Positions 15,470 to 22,639 are shown, numbered from the stretch's first letter. The stretch is DNA of 25,413 nucleotides from DATHXC01 sp041662005 (GCA_041662005.1 JBAZTJ010000026.1:1-25413), one strand, 5' to 3'. Program-made: numbers and translations. Notes: generated by a model from the letters alone, not told the origin.

Positions 15470-16117
15470 ATGAAAAGAACCAGGACCAGCAAAAACTGGA
15501 TGCAGGAGCATGTGAATGACGAATATGTGAAGCGGGCACAGCGCGAAGGCTATCGCGCACGCGCGGCTTACAAACTAATTGAAGTTGACGATAAAGATCA
15601 TCTCATCAAGCCTGGTATGACCATTGTTGACCTGGGCGCTACGCCTGGCAGTTGGTCGCAAGTCGCCATTCAGCGGCTCAAGGGTAATGGTCGCGTCATT
15701 GCGCTGGATTTGCTGGACATGGTGGGAATACCGGGTGTGGATTTTATTCAGGGCGACTTTCGTGAAGAGGCTGTGTTAGCGCAACTGGAAAAAATGTTAA
15801 ATGGTAAGCCGGTTGACCTTGTAATTGCCGATATGGCCCCCAATATAACGGGTATAAGTTCTGTTGATCAGGCGAATGGTGCTTATTTAACTGAGCTAGC
15901 ATTGGAATTTAGCTTGAAATGGCTGAAACCAGACGGTAACTTTCTGGTCAAAGTTTTCATCGGGTCTGGCTTCGATGAGATTGTGCAGCATATGCGCACA
16001 GGCTTTGAAAAAGTCGCCACACGCAAGCCTAAAGCCTCGCGTGACCGTAGTAGTGAAGTGTATTTGCTGGGCTTGAAAAGAAAGCCTAAGGTCGTTGAAA
16101 GTGCGCCCGGCGAGTAA
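15470..16117 (+). CDS. rlmE: 23S rRNA (uridine-2'-O)-methyltransferase RlmE/FtsJ
   Basis: RlmE uses S-adenosylmethionine to 2'-O-methylate a uridine of the 23S rRNA A-loop late in 50S assembly. The 215-residue protein has the SAM-binding motif VDLGATPGSWSQVA (residues 53-66). Its catalytic tetrad is complete: K35 (AAYKLIE), D121 (ADMAPN), K161 (FLVKVF) and E196 (SSEVYLL). The helix after the D motif reads NGAYLTELALEF, slightly unusual where many homologues have an Arg-x-x-x-Leu start, but nothing essential is missing. ftsH follows 53 bp downstream, the widely conserved rlmE-ftsH pair. Confidence 0.96.
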   Translation: MKRTRTSKNWMQEHVNDEYVKRAQREGYRARAAYKLIEVDDKDHLIKPGMTIVDLGATPGSWSQVAIQRLKGNGRVIALDLLDMVGIPGVDFIQGDFREEAVLAQLEKMLNGKPVDLVIADMAPNITGISSVDQANGAYLTELALEFSLKWLKPDGNFLVKVFIGSGFDEIVQHMRTGFEKVATRKPKASRDRSSEVYLLGLKRKPKVVESAPGE

Positions 16118-16158
16118 AAATAAGTTTAGAATGAAACATACAAATTTCCTTTTTCATC

Positions 16159-16173
16159 AAGGATGTGATTTTG
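16159..16173 (+). promoter_or_regulatory. Ribosome binding site fixing a TTG start for ftsH
   Basis: AAGGA at 16159-16163 lies 7 bp before TTG at 16171 but only 1 bp before the in-frame GTG at 16165. Spacing therefore favours TTG. The resulting N-terminus MNNIVKNIAIW also matches the family. Confidence 0.75.
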
Positions 16174-18063
16174 AATAACATCGTAAAGAATATCGCTATC
16201 TGGCTCATCGTCATACTGGTGCTTGTCACAGTATTCAATCAGTTTGCTGTGAAAAGCACGGCTGATGGCCAGGTGGTCTACTCCCAATTCATCGAAGAGG
16301 TGAAGCAGGGGCATATTTCCAAGGTCACTATTGACGGCCACGTGCTGCGTGGCGTTACCAGCGAGGGCAAAAAATTCAACACTTATGCGCCATCTGACCC
16401 ATGGATGGTGTCTGACCTGCTCAAGAACAACGTCATAGTTGAGGCCAAGCCTGAGGAAGAACAATCTCTGCTGATGAGCATATTTGTTTCCTGGTTCCCC
16501 ATGATTCTGCTGATAGGCGTGTGGGTGTTCTTCATGCGCCAAATGCAAGGTGGCGGCAAGGGTGGTGCATTTTCGTTCGGCAAGAGCAAAGCGCGCCAGC
16601 TGGATGAAAACAGTAACCAGACCACTTTTGCCGATGTAGCCGGTTGTGATGAAGCTAAAGAAGAGGTCGCTGAACTTGTCGAGTTTCTGCGTGACCCTAC
16701 CAAGTTCCAGAAACTGGGCGGTCGCATCCCTACAGGTATCTTGATGGTTGGTCCTCCAGGTACCGGTAAGACCCTGCTGGCTAAAGCCATTGCCGGGGAA
16801 GCGAAAGTCCCGTTCTTTACTATTTCCGGTTCTGATTTCGTTGAAATGTTTGTTGGCGTAGGTGCTGCCCGTGTGCGCGACATGTTCGACCAGGCTAAAA
16901 AGACCGCTCCGTGCATTATTTTTATCGATGAAATCGATGCAGTGGGCCGTCACCGTGGTGCCGGCACTGGTGGTGGTAACGACGAGCGCGAACAGACGCT
17001 TAACCAGATGCTGGTTGAGATGGATGGTTTTGAACCAAACTCCGGCGTGATCGTAATTGCTGCTACCAACCGTGCTGACGTGCTGGATAAGGCGTTGCTG
17101 CGTCCTGGCCGTTTTGACCGCCAAGTCATGGTTGGTTTGCCTGACATTCGTGGCCGTGAACAAATTTTGCTGGTACACATGCGCAAGGTGCCTATTGATA
17201 TCGATGTGAAAGCAGACATCATTGCGCGCGGAACGCCTGGCTTCTCGGGTGCTGATCTGGCTAATCTGGTAAATGAGGCCGCCTTGTTTGCGGCACGCCG
17301 TAACAAGCGTACTGTGGATATGGCTGACTTTGAAGATGCCAAGGACAAAATTTTCATGGGCCCTGAACGCAAGTCCATGGTGATGCGTGAAGACGAGCGG
17401 CGTAACACTGCCTACCATGAGTCCGGCCATGCCGTCGTGGCCAAGCTGTTACCTAAGGCTGACCCCGTGCATAAGGTAACTATCATGCCACGTGGTTGGG
17501 CACTGGGACTGACATGGCAATTGCCTGAATTCGACCGTATCAGCAATTATCGCGACAAGATGCTGGAAGAAATTTCCATTCTGTTCGGCGGCCGCATTGC
17601 GGAAGAGATATTTATGAACCAGATGTCTACCGGTGCTTCCAACGACTTTGAGCGCGCTACCAAGCTTGCTCGCGACATGGTGACGCGTTACGGCATGTCG
17701 GATGCTTTGGGTACCATGGTATATGCTGGAAGTGATCAGGATTCCTACTTCGGCAATATGTCATCCAAGACCGTGTCTGAAGCCACGCAGCAAAAGGTGG
17801 ACGCTGAAATTCGTCGCATTCTGGATGAGCAGTACGCGGTTGCACGCAAGTTGCTGGAAGAAAACAAGGATAAGGTTGAAGCGATGGTGACCGCTTTACT
17901 GGAATGGGAAACCATCGATGCCGAGCAGATCAATGACATCATGGCGGGATTGCCTCCGCGTGCACCCAAGCCCACGCAGTCGGTGAACAAGCCGTCGCGT
18001 GATGCAGGTAGCTCTGGCCCCGCGGCAACGCCTACGCCAGCACCAGTCGCAAAGTCTGAATAA
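16171..18063 (+). CDS. ftsH: ATP-dependent zinc metalloprotease FtsH
   Basis: FtsH is a membrane-anchored hexameric AAA+ protease that degrades misassembled membrane proteins and regulatory targets such as LpxC and sigma32 in enterobacteria. From TTG 16171 it has 630 residues. Two membrane segments (about 6-24 and 99-121) flank a ~75-residue periplasmic domain. The AAA module has Walker A GPPGTGKT (194-201), Walker B CIIFIDEIDAVG and the second region of homology. The zinc site H416-E-x-x-H420 (HESGH) is intact. The C-terminal tail is Pro/Ala/Thr-rich. It follows rlmE and precedes folP. The TTG start may lower translation. A link to the YejM-like protein, which acts through FtsH/LpxC in enterobacteria, is possible but inferred. 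Confidence 0.97.
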   Translation: MNNIVKNIAIWLIVILVLVTVFNQFAVKSTADGQVVYSQFIEEVKQGHISKVTIDGHVLRGVTSEGKKFNTYAPSDPWMVSDLLKNNVIVEAKPEEEQSLLMSIFVSWFPMILLIGVWVFFMRQMQGGGKGGAFSFGKSKARQLDENSNQTTFADVAGCDEAKEEVAELVEFLRDPTKFQKLGGRIPTGILMVGPPGTGKTLLAKAIAGEAKVPFFTISGSDFVEMFVGVGAARVRDMFDQAKKTAPCIIFIDEIDAVGRHRGAGTGGGNDEREQTLNQMLVEMDGFEPNSGVIVIAATNRADVLDKALLRPGRFDRQVMVGLPDIRGREQILLVHMRKVPIDIDVKADIIARGTPGFSGADLANLVNEAALFAARRNKRTVDMADFEDAKDKIFMGPERKSMVMREDERRNTAYHESGHAVVAKLLPKADPVHKVTIMPRGWALGLTWQLPEFDRISNYRDKMLEEISILFGGRIAEEIFMNQMSTGASNDFERATKLARDMVTRYGMSDALGTMVYAGSDQDSYFGNMSSKTVSEATQQKVDAEIRRILDEQYAVARKLLEENKDKVEAMVTALLEWETIDAEQINDIMAGLPPRAPKPTQSVNKPSRDAGSSGPAATPTPAPVAKSE

Positions 18064-18076
18064 CCTTAATTAATAA

Positions 18077-18126
18077 TAAGCCATAGCCGGTTTGGAAGTT
18101 GTCACTTCCATGTCGACTATGGCTTA
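18077..18126 (+). promoter_or_regulatory. Nested hairpin between ftsH and folP, abutting the folP start
   Basis: An outer 10-bp perfect stem, TAAGCCATAG (18077-18086) with CTATGGCTTA (18117-18126), encloses a second perfect 7-bp stem, TGGAAGT (18093-18099) with ACTTCCA (18104-18110), with a TGTC loop. The structure ends exactly one base before the first folP ATG (18127). No U-tract follows, so it is not a standard terminator. It could be a processing, mRNA-stability or translation-control element. Confidence 0.65.
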
Positions 18127-18966
18127 ATGCTTTCTATGAACTTCATCTGTGGTCAATACCAACTCAATCTGACGCGTCCGCATGTAATGGGCATCGTCAA
18201 TGTCACGCCCGACTCATTTTCTGACGGCGGCCTGTATACCTCAACAGCAAAAGCCGTGGAACATGCCATGCAGCTGGTAGCACAGGGTGCGGATATTCTC
18301 GATATCGGCGGCGAATCCACCCGGCCCGGAGCGACGCCTGTCAGTCTGGAGCAGGAGCTTGAGCGCGTTATCCCGGTGATAGAGCAACTGTCCAAGACGG
18401 CTGGTGTGCCGCTATCTATTGATACCTATAAGCCTGAAGTCATGCGCGCTGCGATTTTGGCAGGGGTTGATATCGTCAACGACATACGTGCCCTGCAGGA
18501 ACCCCATGCCCTGGAAATTGTAGCGCAAAGTCAGGCGGGGATATGCCTGATGCATATGCAAGGCAACCCGCAAACCATGCAGCTTGATCCGCAATACACC
18601 GATGTAGTGGCCGAGGTGGCTGCATTTTTGCAAGATCGCCTGAGTGCGGCAACCAAGGCAGGTATAGCCGCTGAGCGTATCGTGCTTGACCCCGGGTTCG
18701 GCTTTGGCAAGCGCACTGCACATAACCTCGCTTTGTTGCAAGAGCTCAAGCAGCTTGCTGCCCTGGGCTGCCCACTGCTGGTGGGGTTGTCGCGTAAGTC
18801 GGTGCTTGGCAAGCTGGTGGGTGGAGATGTGGATGAGCGGCTGCATGCAGGCCTGGCGGCTTCCGTGATTTCCGTGATGAAAGGCGCTAATATTGTGCGT
18901 GTACATGATGTAAAAGCCACTGTGGATGCACTTAAGGTAGTGGCTGCGGTAATGGCAAGTGAATAG
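18127..18966 (+). CDS. folP: Dihydropteroate synthase
   Basis: FolP condenses p-aminobenzoate with the pterin pyrophosphate in folate synthesis and is the sulfonamide target. The 279-residue TIM-barrel protein has MGIVNVTPDSFSDGG near the N-terminus (pterin and phosphate binding), DIGGESTRPGA, SIDTYKPEVMRAAILAG with VNDI, DPGFGFGKRTAHNLALL and GLSRKS. All family motifs are present in order and none of the key loops is disrupted. ATG 18127 and ATG 18136 are both possible; neither has a Shine-Dalgarno, and a stable hairpin lies directly upstream. It sits between ftsH and glmM, the conserved ftsH-folP-glmM operon order. Confidence 0.96.
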   Translation: MLSMNFICGQYQLNLTRPHVMGIVNVTPDSFSDGGLYTSTAKAVEHAMQLVAQGADILDIGGESTRPGATPVSLEQELERVIPVIEQLSKTAGVPLSIDTYKPEVMRAAILAGVDIVNDIRALQEPHALEIVAQSQAGICLMHMQGNPQTMQLDPQYTDVVAEVAAFLQDRLSAATKAGIAAERIVLDPGFGFGKRTAHNLALLQELKQLAALGCPLLVGLSRKSVLGKLVGGDVDERLHAGLAASVISVMKGANIVRVHDVKATVDALKVVAAVMASE

Positions 18967-19003
18967 CACTTTCGGCAACAAACTAACCAATAGAAAAATA
19001 ACT

Positions 19004-20362
19004 ATGAGCAGAAAATATTTCGGTACGGATGGCATACGTGGTCGCGTGGGCGTTGCCCCTATTACCCCTGAGTTTGTGATGCACCTGGGTTACGCCGCCG
19101 GACGTGTTTTGACCAGCCTGGATAGCAATCTGGCCAAGGGTGCACACCCAACGGTATTGATAGGCAAGGACACGCGAATTTCCGGCTACATGCTGGAGTC
19201 TGCCTTGCAGGCAGGCTTATGCGCTGCCGGCGTCAATGTGCTGCTTACCGGGCCGCTGCCTACGCCGGCTATCGCTTATCTCACAAGGGCGCTGCGTGCG
19301 CAGGCTGGGGTGGTGATTTCTGCCTCGCATAACCCGTTTGAAGATAACGGCATCAAGTTCTTTTCGGCTGAGGGTGCCAAGCTGGAAGACGAGATTGAGC
19401 TGGCGATAGAAGATGCCCTGGATAAGCCCATGCAGGTGATGGAGTCTGCCAAGCTGGGCAAGGTCAAGCGCATTGATGATGCGGCAGGGCGGTACATCGA
19501 ATTCTGTAAAAGTACTTTTCCAACGGCTCTGGATCTGCGCGGACTAAAAATTGTGCTGGATTGTGCGCACGGCGCTACATATCACGTTGCCCCCCCGGTG
19601 TTTCATGAGCTGGGTGCCGAAGTGATTGCCATTGGTAACCAGCCCAATGGCATGAATATCAATGATCAAGCCGGCTCTACCCATCCGGCCCCGCTGTGCA
19701 AGGCGGTGCTTGAACACCAGGCCGACCTGGGCATAGCCTTTGATGGTGATGGCGATCGCGTGGTCATGGTGGATGCCAAGGGCCAGGTGCTGGATGGCGA
19801 TCAGTTGTTATACATCATCGCCATGCACAGGCAGCAGCGCGGCAAGCTGGCCGGTGGTGTCGTAGGCACGCTGATGACCAATCTTGCGCTTGAGCATGCC
19901 CTGGCGCAGGCCAAGATACCATTCCTGCGTGCCAATGTCGGCGACCGTTATGTGCTGGAGCTACTTAACGAAAATGACTGGCAAGTGGGTGGCGAGAATT
20001 CCGGCCATATTTTATGTCTGGATAAACATAGCAGCGGGGATGGCATCATTGCCGCACTGCAAGTTTTGCATGCCGTTGTTGCCACTAAGCAAAGTCTGGC
20101 CGAATTCGGTACCAGCCTCACCTTGTACCCGCAAGTGCTCATCAACGTGACCGTTGCGCAACGCATCGATCTGCAAGCCAGTACTGCCATACAGGACGCC
20201 GTAAAAACGGCAGAAGCCGAACTCAACGGCTCTGGCCGCGTGTTATTGCGTGCTTCTGGCACTGAACCCAAGATCCGCGTTATGGTAGAAGGAAGTAACC
20301 GCCAGCAAGTGCAGCAGCTGGCAGAAAGTATCGCTGCAGTCGTCAAGCAGGCTGCCATCTAG
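19004..20362 (+). CDS. glmM: Phosphoglucosamine mutase
   Basis: GlmM interconverts glucosamine-6-phosphate and glucosamine-1-phosphate, feeding UDP-GlcNAc for peptidoglycan and lipopolysaccharide. The 452-residue protein begins MSRKYFGTDGIRGRVG. It has the active-site serine loop VVISASHNPFEDNGIKFF (phosphoserine expected at S108), the metal loop FDGDGDRVVMVD, a sugar-binding GGENSGHIL segment and the phosphate-binding RASGTEPKIRVMVEG. The frame starts earlier and overlaps the end of folP by 8 bp, but family alignment fixes ATG 19004, 37 bp after folP. An 8-bp inverted repeat AGCCTGGT/ACCAGGCT begins at its stop codon (20361-20401). Confidence 0.97.
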   Translation: MSRKYFGTDGIRGRVGVAPITPEFVMHLGYAAGRVLTSLDSNLAKGAHPTVLIGKDTRISGYMLESALQAGLCAAGVNVLLTGPLPTPAIAYLTRALRAQAGVVISASHNPFEDNGIKFFSAEGAKLEDEIELAIEDALDKPMQVMESAKLGKVKRIDDAAGRYIEFCKSTFPTALDLRGLKIVLDCAHGATYHVAPPVFHELGAEVIAIGNQPNGMNINDQAGSTHPAPLCKAVLEHQADLGIAFDGDGDRVVMVDAKGQVLDGDQLLYIIAMHRQQRGKLAGGVVGTLMTNLALEHALAQAKIPFLRANVGDRYVLELLNENDWQVGGENSGHILCLDKHSSGDGIIAALQVLHAVVATKQSLAEFGTSLTLYPQVLINVTVAQRIDLQASTAIQDAVKTAEAELNGSGRVLLRASGTEPKIRVMVEGSNRQQVQQLAESIAAVVKQAAI

Positions 20363-20377
20363 CCTGGTCAAATTCCC

Positions 20378-20417
20378 CTGTCATTGCCTATTCACCAGGC
20401 TGTCATCAATTTGTCAT
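20378..20417 (+). promoter_or_regulatory. Tandem PhoB-box-like sites upstream of the PAP2 gene
   Basis: CTGTCATCAATTTGTCAT at 20400-20417 has the Pho-box layout of two 7-bp direct repeats with starts 11 bp apart, and matches the E. coli consensus at about 16 of 18 positions. Another exact CTGTCAT at 20378 lies 22 bp upstream, that is two 11-bp steps, with a degenerate TATTCAC at 20389. This suggests two adjacent boxes in phase. A -10 at the classical distance is poor; TGTAAA (20425-20430) is the nearest candidate. Confidence 0.7.
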
Positions 20418-20446
20418 GCGTGCATGTAAAGCTGCGCGCATGACAA
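20411..20446 (+). repeat. 10-bp perfect inverted repeat overlapping the Pho box
   Basis: TTGTCATGCG (20411-20420) is perfectly complementary to CGCATGACAA (20437-20446) with a 16-bp spacer. The left arm contains the second Pho half-site and the right arm is an inverted half-site. A further small palindrome GAACTT/AAGTTC lies at 20466-20482. This could be a hairpin or a symmetrical operator. Confidence 0.6.
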
Positions 20447-20514
20447 AGCGTTTATTAAATAAAGAGAACTTATCTTAAGTTCAACCTTTTAACCTCAGTA
20501 CAGTGGAGGTCGTG

Positions 20515-21048
20515 ATGACACACAAAATGGCAATATATTTAAATCGTTTCAATAAGCTGGATAGCGCGCTGTGCTTGCGTGTGAACAGTACCAGCCAGTA
20601 TCGTATCGTGCGCTGGGTGTTCAGGCTGGTAAGCCGTCTCGGCGATGGCATCTTCTGGTATACGATCATGTTGGCAATCATGCTTACCCAGGGATATGCA
20701 GGGGTAGTGCCTTGCCTGCATATGCTGTTGGTAGGGTTGAGTGGCACGTTGCTTTACAAGTGGCTTAAAGGTAAAACTCTGCGCCCACGTCCTTACGAAG
20801 TCCATCAGGATATCTGGCTGACAGGTCGCCCGCTGGATCGCTTCAGCTTTCCTTCCGGCCACACCTTGCATGCTGTTGGTTTCTGCTCAGTGGCGCTGGT
20901 GTATTACCCTATGCTGGCCTGGTTGTTAGTGCCCTTCACCGTGATGGTGGGAATGTCGCGGGTGATACTGGGTTTGCACTACCCTAGCGATGTGCTGGCT
21001 GGTGCCTGCATAGGTGGTGCCATTGCAGCGTTGTCTTTTCTGATCTAA
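20515..21048 (+). CDS. PAP2-family membrane phosphatase
   Basis: This is a 177-residue membrane protein of the type 2 phosphatidic acid phosphatase superfamily, whose members dephosphorylate phosphatidate, phosphatidylglycerophosphate or undecaprenyl pyrophosphate. All three signature motifs are complete: K85-x6-R92-P93 (KGKTLRPRP), P113-S-G-H116 and S148-R149-x5-H155-x3-D159 (SRVILGLHYPSD). Several hydrophobic segments are present. I set ATG 20515 as start because GGAGG lies 5 bp upstream; earlier in-frame GTG codons overlap that site. The substrate cannot be read from sequence. The upstream Pho-box-like site and the neighbouring lipid genes favour phosphatidate-to-diacylglycerol conversion or phosphate salvage. 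It converges with the phospholipase C-like gene. Confidence 0.9.
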   Translation: MTHKMAIYLNRFNKLDSALCLRVNSTSQYRIVRWVFRLVSRLGDGIFWYTIMLAIMLTQGYAGVVPCLHMLLVGLSGTLLYKWLKGKTLRPRPYEVHQDIWLTGRPLDRFSFPSGHTLHAVGFCSVALVYYPMLAWLLVPFTVMVGMSRVILGLHYPSDVLAGACIGGAIAALSFLI

Positions 21049-21133
21049 GGTCTTTGCTGATCTACGTTCTAGCATCCACTAAGATGTTCTACCACCCCCT
21101 AAGATCATCCCTTTATTGCTATCAATATAGCTA

Positions 21134-21159
21134 AGTGCTACCAACCTATAGGTAGTACT
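21134..21159. repeat. Inverted repeat between convergent PAP2 and phospholipase C-like genes
   Basis: AGTGCTACC (21134-21142) pairs with GGTAGTACT (21151-21159), 9 bp with one G-U, around an 8-nt loop. It could act as a transcription barrier for both converging genes, but neither strand shows a U-run. The remainder of 21049-21175 holds nothing I recognise. Confidence 0.4.
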
Positions 21160-21175
21160 GACATGTCTGAGTTTC

Positions 21176-22048
21176 TCAAACTTCCTTGGTAAAGTAGTTG
21201 ATAGGCAAAGGGTGTAAAAGATCCAGGTGATTTACGCATTCGCGCCGCCACATCACCATTTCAGCCACACTCAGGTGGTTCAGCTCAGGCTCCCAGTCAG
21301 GCTGGCTGCCTTGCAGTACGATGCCGATATCAGCCATTGCGGTCTGGGTCTTGGCGATATAGTAGGCAAAGTGCTTGAACACACGCCTATCCGCAAGTTT
21401 GGCGCTGTGATAAATCACATGGGGTATTTTGAAGAAGCGCAGTACGTTGTCCCAGAATGCCAGGTGCTTTAGTGCCTTGCTGGCCCTGGCTGGCGAGCAC
21501 CTAAAACGTGGGGCGATAAAGTTGCTCAGGGTATCGTGGTGCTTGGTGAGCAGGTGTCCTGGTGATGTATCCATAATGGGGGTCAAATGTGCGTCCATCG
21601 CCCACTCGCAGGCAATATGGGTGGCAATCTCGTTTTCTACCCACATTGCTTCATGCGCCGGCACAAAGTGATTATGTGCAATCACATCTACATACAGGTG
21701 ACTGGCGTAACCGATGGCGATAGCGGTTTCTTCATCGTTTTGTGCGCTTAACAATAAGTAATGGGCATTTTCCCATTGGTGCGTATGACGGAATGCAGGG
21801 GACACGATGGCCAAGTCGGGTAGACAGGAGCCGGCCATGACCAGTTCGGGGAAGCGTTTGATTATGGCTTGCAGGCGAGGGTCCAGCAAGGGCATGGCCC
21901 ACAACAAGGAATGCGCAAAATAAAGATGCGTCATCAGGCCCCAGGCATTAGCATCAGAGGACTGCAGCGCCAGCGGCAGCAGCCAGAGTAATTTATGCAG
22001 ATGCTTGCTCAACTTTGCTTGAGTAATATTTAGCATGTCATTATTCAT
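21176..22048 (-). CDS. Secreted zinc-dependent phospholipase C family protein
   Basis: The 290-residue protein has a signal peptide (hydrophobic ~20-30) ending ...SDANA before W36. Cleavage there leaves Trp as mature residue 1, as in Clostridium alpha-toxin and Bacillus phospholipase C, where the N-terminal Trp binds zinc. All other ligands can be placed: H41, D78, H90, H117, D121, H127, H144 and E148. The spacings D-x11-H, H-x3-D-x5-H and H-x3-E equal those of alpha-toxin. These enzymes cleave phospholipid to diacylglycerol and a phospho-headgroup. No C-terminal C2-like (PLAT) domain is seen; residues 190-290 are helical-looking and unassigned. The start has no good Shine-Dalgarno. A Pho-like promoter lies upstream, and dgkA is divergent. 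Substrate is unproven. Confidence 0.8.
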   Translation of the reverse strand: MNNDMLNITQAKLSKHLHKLLWLLPLALQSSDANAWGLMTHLYFAHSLLWAMPLLDPRLQAIIKRFPELVMAGSCLPDLAIVSPAFRHTHQWENAHYLLLSAQNDEETAIAIGYASHLYVDVIAHNHFVPAHEAMWVENEIATHIACEWAMDAHLTPIMDTSPGHLLTKHHDTLSNFIAPRFRCSPARASKALKHLAFWDNVLRFFKIPHVIYHSAKLADRRVFKHFAYYIAKTQTAMADIGIVLQGSQPDWEPELNHLSVAEMVMWRRECVNHLDLLHPLPINYFTKEV

Positions 22049-22072
22049 GAGGCGGCCACTTTCATGGAGCTA

Positions 22073-22105
22073 CTATGATGAGCAGCCATGAATTCAATGT
22101 GACAG
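22073..22105 (-). promoter_or_regulatory. PhoB-type promoter candidate for the phospholipase C-like gene
   Basis: On the minus strand CTGTCACATTGAATTCAT (22105-22088) has half-sites 11 bp apart; the first is essentially perfect and the second keeps only TCAT. Exactly 10 bp further is CATAGT (22078-22073), the same layout as the E. coli phoA promoter (box, 10 bp, TATAGT). Initiation would be near 22066, just before the gene start at 22048. Confidence 0.5.
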
Positions 22106-22148
22106 TCGCGTGATATTTTTTTGACACAAGACGCGGTTTGAGTGAGTT

Positions 22149-22157
22149 TGCTATACT
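22149..22157 (+). promoter_or_regulatory. Extended -10 promoter for dgkA
   Basis: TGCTATACT fits the extended -10 pattern TG-n-TATAAT with one mismatch. No good -35 lies 17 bp upstream, as expected for this class. It lies ~35 bp before the dgkA ATG, and no Pho-like box faces this direction. Confidence 0.5.
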
Positions 22158-22191
22158 CCACTGCGTTTTTGCAGCGTGTTAAGGGGAAAGT

Positions 22192-22560
22192 ATGGAAAGC
22201 CCATACAAAGGTAAGACCGGTTTACGTCGTTTATTGAATGCATTTGGTTACTCCATGGCAGGCCTCAAGGCGGCATATAAGAACGAAGATGCCTTTCGCC
22301 AGGAAGTGCTGATGGCTATCGTACTGATACCGCTTGGTATCTACCTGGGTGAGACGGGGGTAGCGCGAGCCATGATGGTTGCCAGTGTGATACTGGTAGT
22401 AATCGTCGAGTTGTTGAACTCATCTATTGAAGCCACGGTAGACCGCATTTCACTGGAAAATCATGCGCTGGCGGAGCGTGCCAAGGATATTGGTAGTGCG
22501 GCTGTGTTGATCAGCCTGGTGAATATGGCAGTGGTGTGGGCGTTGGTGCTGCTGGGCTAG
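22192..22560 (+). CDS. dgkA: Diacylglycerol kinase
   Basis: DgkA is a trimeric inner-membrane enzyme that phosphorylates diacylglycerol to phosphatidate, recycling the lipid by-product of periplasmic glycan modification. The 122-residue length and three hydrophobic segments (about 38-54, 58-74 and 101-121) are typical. Conserved residues are present: E32 and E38 in NEDAFRQE, and E73, N76, E80 and D84 in VELLNSSIEATVDR, followed by AERAKDIGSAAV. A clear AAGGGGA precedes ATG 22192. It is divergent from the phospholipase C-like gene and followed by a terminator-like hairpin and the GT4 gene. In this context it may rephosphorylate phospholipase-derived diacylglycerol; that is inference. Confidence 0.96.
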   Translation: MESPYKGKTGLRRLLNAFGYSMAGLKAAYKNEDAFRQEVLMAIVLIPLGIYLGETGVARAMMVASVILVVIVELLNSSIEATVDRISLENHALAERAKDIGSAAVLISLVNMAVVWALVLLG

Positions 22561-22565
22561 CTGAG

Positions 22566-22589
22566 CCTATGGCAGCTACGTAGGTTTTT
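22566..22589 (+). terminator. Probable intrinsic terminator after dgkA
   Basis: CCTATG (22566-22571) pairs with CGTAGG (22579-22584), 6 bp with one U-G, around a 7-nt loop, followed by TTTTT (22585-22589). It lies just after the dgkA stop. The stem is short, so efficiency is doubtful. Confidence 0.5.
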
Positions 22590-22605
22590 GTGACGATTAC
22601 ATTGC

Positions 22606-22639
22606 AGTTCATAGAATCGTCATAAAGCCCCTGTATCTT
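22606..22639 (+). promoter_or_regulatory. Weak PhoB-type promoter candidate for the GT4 gene
   Basis: AGTTCAT (22606-22612) and TCGTCAT (22617-22623) are 11 bp apart. They are followed by exactly 10 bp and then TATCTT (22634-22639), repeating the box-10 bp-(-10) geometry seen before the phospholipase C-like gene. The half-sites match consensus at 4 and 5 of 7 positions, so this is weak without the neighbouring examples. Confidence 0.33.

Noticed and set aside
16126..17430. 434-codon antisense open frame across ftsH
   Set aside because: It overlaps the highly conserved ftsH coding sequence; its composition is what the reverse of biased ftsH codons gives, and no domain is recognisable.
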